Part shown: positions 60,849-64,000 of the stretch, in pieces | Numbering within the stretch: position 1 is the stretch's first letter | Layout: the number at the start of each line of letters is the position of its first letter | NCBI GenBank assembly: GCA_018907035.1 | Contig: JACCIC010000014.1 | Span: 1,154,001 to 1,218,000, forward strand | Reading direction: 5' to 3' | Length of the DNA stretch: 64,000 bases | DNA from: Sycobia sp. Sy_11 | Lineage: Eukaryota > Arthropoda > Insecta > Hymenoptera > Epichrysomallidae | Made by a program: the position numbers and the translations under genes | The notes under the pieces: generated by a model | Told to the model about the DNA's origin: nothing | Database searches by the model: none | What the model saw: the letters and a program-made list of their open reading frames with translations, nothing else

Positions 60849-61468
60849 GTCAAATATTTTAATAATAATTAAGTCTATCTGGGTACGTTAAGAAATACCA
60901 CTTTTTAGATTGTCCTAATTGTAAAATATGCTGCTTTGCATTCTCCTAGATAATTTGATCAGCTATATATTGAAATAGATATGGAAATGACAATGACATT
61001 TCTTAAAGTACATTAGAATCTCTGAAAATTGCAATTAAGTATTACATTTAATATTTTGAATATCATCAGCCAATTGGTAGAGGACGATAAGATAGTATGT
61101 ATTCAGATATTAATTATGTATTAAATGGTTTGAACTGCTGGTGGTCAAATAACATCAATAATACATCTCCTATATGTATAAGTATAAACTTACATTTCTA
61201 TAAGCATTACAACTCGGCACTGTATGATATTAATTTTCACCCTTTTCAATTTTTATCGGAAAGAATAGATGAAGTGAATTAAAAAAAAAGAAGAAAAAAA
61301 CTCGATTTATCGTTAAACTGTGAATATTGTTTCACAGTTCCGCTATAACGGGAAATCATAATGTTACATCAAGCATATCATTTCCTCCAAACTAGGCTTT
61401 GCAAGTTCAATTATTCAAAATTTAACGGACCGTCGTTTATTATTTGGTGTATACCAGGCACTCAGATA
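60849..61468. other. AT-rich non-coding DNA
   Basis: No gene recognised. A short frame at 61097-61282 has no known domain. Confidence 0.5.
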
Positions 61469-61500
61469 GAGAGAGAGAGAGAAAGAGAGAGGGAGAGTGA
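61469..61500. repeat. short (GA)n tract, imperfect
   Basis: GA repeats with AA and GG interruptions. Confidence 0.88.
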
Positions 61501-61692
61501 GACAAACAGAAAGAGGATCCTCTGCATGTATTAATATGCCCGCGGTCACAGGGCAAAAATCGCTTTTCCGGCGCATCAAGAAGATCTCAATTTCCTCCCC
61601 TCCCCCTCGCGGCGGTGGTGGCGGCTACGCGCCCCCGCGCATTTTCGGGAAATTAATGCGACCGCGGACTCGCGGCTATATATGCAAAGGTA

Positions 61693-61697
<5 letters not shown>

Positions 61698-61767
<70 letters not shown>
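61698..61767. repeat. (TA)n-(CATA)n compound microsatellite
   Basis: About 20 TA units followed by about seven CATA units. Confidence 0.96.
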
Positions 61768-61768
<1 letters not shown>

Positions 61769-62430
61769 ACGCTACAGTGAAGGCGAAAGCGGAGGCCGCG
61801 CGTCCGTGCCGACGCGCGAGTGGTTGAAAGGCGGGGGTGAGGGGCCGGGGGCAGAGCAGCTTGGGACACACGCGCGCCGGCTAAGAATTACGCTAAATAT
61901 TGTATCAGCAGTCGGACCGGCGGTCGAGCGAACCTACCCTATTCCACTCCGCCCCGCTCCCCCCCCCCCCTTCCCACTCGTCTAGGGCAATTGCATTAAC
62001 GGGAGGTCCCTCGGGAGCGGCGCGCGCGCGCGCGCGCAAGTTGGCCAGCGGCTATACGCCGGCTCCATTAATTCGGGCAAACACGCGACTGACGGAGCCC
62101 TTTGCTCGCCCCCGACCCCCCGGCCACCAAACCCCAGCCCCGAGCCGCTCGTTCGCTTTAATGCGGGATGGGAATCTATTAGGCGAATCTTTGATTAGAG
62201 GCGGCGAAATCGCGCTCGCGTACGGAGGAGATTTTCGGCATTTTCGACGCGCGCGCGCGAAGCGAAGGGAAAAATTTGACGGGCTTCGGTGCGGTTGCGC
62301 CGCGACAATTCTAGGATGTAGGGGGATGATTATTGGAGATAGTTGGTTGGAAGGAAAGTCGCCTTTACCCCCCCCCCCCCTGCTCGAATACGCGCGATTC
62401 GCGTACTGCACAGCTGGTTGTCTATGATAA
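61768..62430. other. GC-rich, CpG-dense island
   Basis: CpG-dense sequence with C runs at 61960-61970 and 62369-62380 and a 16-base alternating GC run near 62021-62037. No exon seen. Confidence 0.58.
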
Positions 62431-63703
62431 TCTTGCACAATTGGATACGAGCATGAAGGCTGATTTACTAATATCCCGAGCGTGGCGGGTGAAAAAAGTC
62501 CGCCGGAAGTAAAATTCGACTAATAACCATATATTGCATGGCGATAATACCTATGATAGAGTAATAATAAAATGAAAATTCGGTATAAGATATATATTGG
62601 ATTAGAAAGTTGCGAAATCATCATAGTTCATACAAACGCTGCTGCAATACGATTCGAATGTTAATTTTTCACGAAACACGTTTTCAGCTCAAATTTTTAT
62701 TGGAAACGAACACGAAATGCAAAATGTCCTTATTATAATTTACATTGAATAGATTTAGCAAATTCATTTTAAAATAAAGTAAAAGCAGAAAAATACACAA
62801 TCATACAATATTCCTGATAAATCCTGAAAATCCGGAACATTTGAATAAGTACGCATTAGACTTAGCCGCTTGATATCCGTTGGGTCCGGTTTAAGGGGAA
62901 AAATAACCGAGGCAGTGTCGAGGACATTGCCAGCAGAAACCCGACGTGTTTTAATATTCATTCGCGAGACCGACGCGAACGTCGATACTCGCAGCGTAGG
63001 TGAATGCCCATAATATGGTGCCCGCGCGACTATTGTTGTGTCTGCACGTGGCGTGGCACGAAAAAAAAAAAAAAAAAAACCGATACGCCAGCCTTCTGCC
63101 TATATTGGCGGTGTATCATTATCGCGCCATTAATAAAATTGCGAATGAGAAGCAGTAATCTTCATTTATGTCGGAATTTTTAATGAATCCGATAATATTC
63201 AGAATTTTGATAGTGAACATTTTTACCTACTCGAGATCGTTTTTTTTTTTTTTTTTTTTTTTTTTTACATTGTTTTATATTATTTTCGCCTCAACCTTTT
63301 CGGTTAAGTAAACGAATGCTGGCATTCATACGAGGATAAGGAGATTTTTATACGGATGCTACGAAATTCCATTAATTTAAAATGAAAAGGGAGAAAATTT
63401 GGATCCGAGTCCGTATTACCATATATATATATATGTATATCTATATGTATGTATGTAGTCTCTAAATATTCAGGATTGCAAAGAGCCGAAAGCCAGACAT
63501 TTCCAATGACGTTGAGGCAATATAATGCGCCTATGCTTAATTTAGAAAAGCGAAGCGAGTTTCGACGTATCAAAAAAGAAAATGGAGAACGTCTCCTCTG
63601 CATTTTTCACGATGTACGATATTTATATACGTGTATATCCATAAAAGCGAACGTGCATTAGCAGAGCTTTGCTCGATGTTAACGATATCTACCTCTCTCT
63701 CCC

Positions 63704-63707
<4 letters not shown>
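62431..63707. other. AT-rich non-coding DNA with homopolymers
   Basis: A 19-base A run (63061-63079) and a 27-base T run (63240-63266). A - strand frame at 62764-62961 starts with ATG and has a plausible residue mix but no recognised domain. Confidence 0.5.

Positions 63708-63742
<35 letters not shown>
63708..63742. repeat. (CT)n microsatellite
   Basis: About 17 CT units. Confidence 0.96.
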
Positions 63743-63746
<4 letters not shown>

Positions 63747-64000
63747 ATTTATATATACATACACGACTTGGAATGCGTATGCATACAGCCAGACGTCCTT
63801 GTTGTTGTCCCAAGATGAAAATGATAGTGTACTATTTACTTGAAATCGATACGCGGCGGAAGCGAGCATCGCCGCCGAACGCTATTTCAGGATGTAAATT
63901 GCTTCGCGACTGTTTCCAAGGCAGCGGCAGGATTCCTTAAATACATCGGTTCGAATGGTATGCCGGCGGATAAATTAATTCCCCGGTCCGTAATACAGGG
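63743..64000. other. non-coding DNA at window end
   Basis: No gene. Balanced composition. A B-box-like word (GGTTCGAATGG) near 63949 lacks an A box. Confidence 0.45.

Noticed and set aside
61063..61072. hammerhead ribozyme core (CTGATGA on the - strand)
   Set aside because: No GC stem follows and no paired GAAA core could be placed.
1..64000. CRISPR arrays, operons, prophage or other bacterial systems
   Set aside because: Repeats are microsatellites without spacers, and there is no dense coding or ribosome-binding-site signal; the DNA is eukaryotic.

Overview
The window looks like gene-poor, non-coding nuclear DNA from an insect. Hymenoptera, perhaps an ant, is the best guess. Reasons: an AT-rich background broken by short CpG-dense GC-rich islands, very many long (TA)n and (TC)n/(GA)n microsatellites, and decayed mariner transposases of the kinds common in hymenopteran genomes. 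Nothing is bacterial: there are no operons, no ribosome binding sites and no run of real coding sequence. The species assignment is inference only.

I found no host protein-coding gene or exon that I can defend. Almost all long open frames are translations of microsatellites (runs of YIYI, SLSL, ERER, THTH) or of GC-rich low-complexity DNA. The recognisable protein-level signal is all transposon-derived. There are four mariner (DD34D) relics. Two have visible terminal inverted repeats (TIRs) and TA target duplications: 21905-23115, about 1.2 kb, frameshifted and internally deleted; and 24388-25008, 621 bp, with most of the transposase removed. Two are much older and found only by matching catalytic motifs across degraded frames: about 5505-5815 on the + strand and about 11650-12160 on the - strand.

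The other mobile DNA is a pair of foldback MITEs of almost equal length (46937-47592 and 60190-60844), each flanked by TTAA and inserted in opposite orientation, plus a probable tRNA-derived SINE near 29378-29660. Three short hairpins (3010-3099, 18396-18423, 19444-19526) and a 44-bp inverted repeat (51468/51771) are not explained by these families. The 19444-19526 hairpin has a precursor-microRNA-like shape.

Layout: 0-10 kb has mixed tracts, a purine/pyrimidine switching block (4.2-4.8 kb), a mariner relic and two GC islands. 10-16 kb has a mariner relic and the strongest GC-rich islands with GA/TC tracts. 16-25 kb is AT-rich with the two bounded mariners. 25-31 kb is dense in microsatellites and holds the SINE. 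31-43 kb is mostly AT-rich desert. 43-64 kb alternates GC islands with AT-rich DNA and carries the two MITEs. The likeliest setting is intergenic DNA or a very large intron. Sequence alone does not show which.
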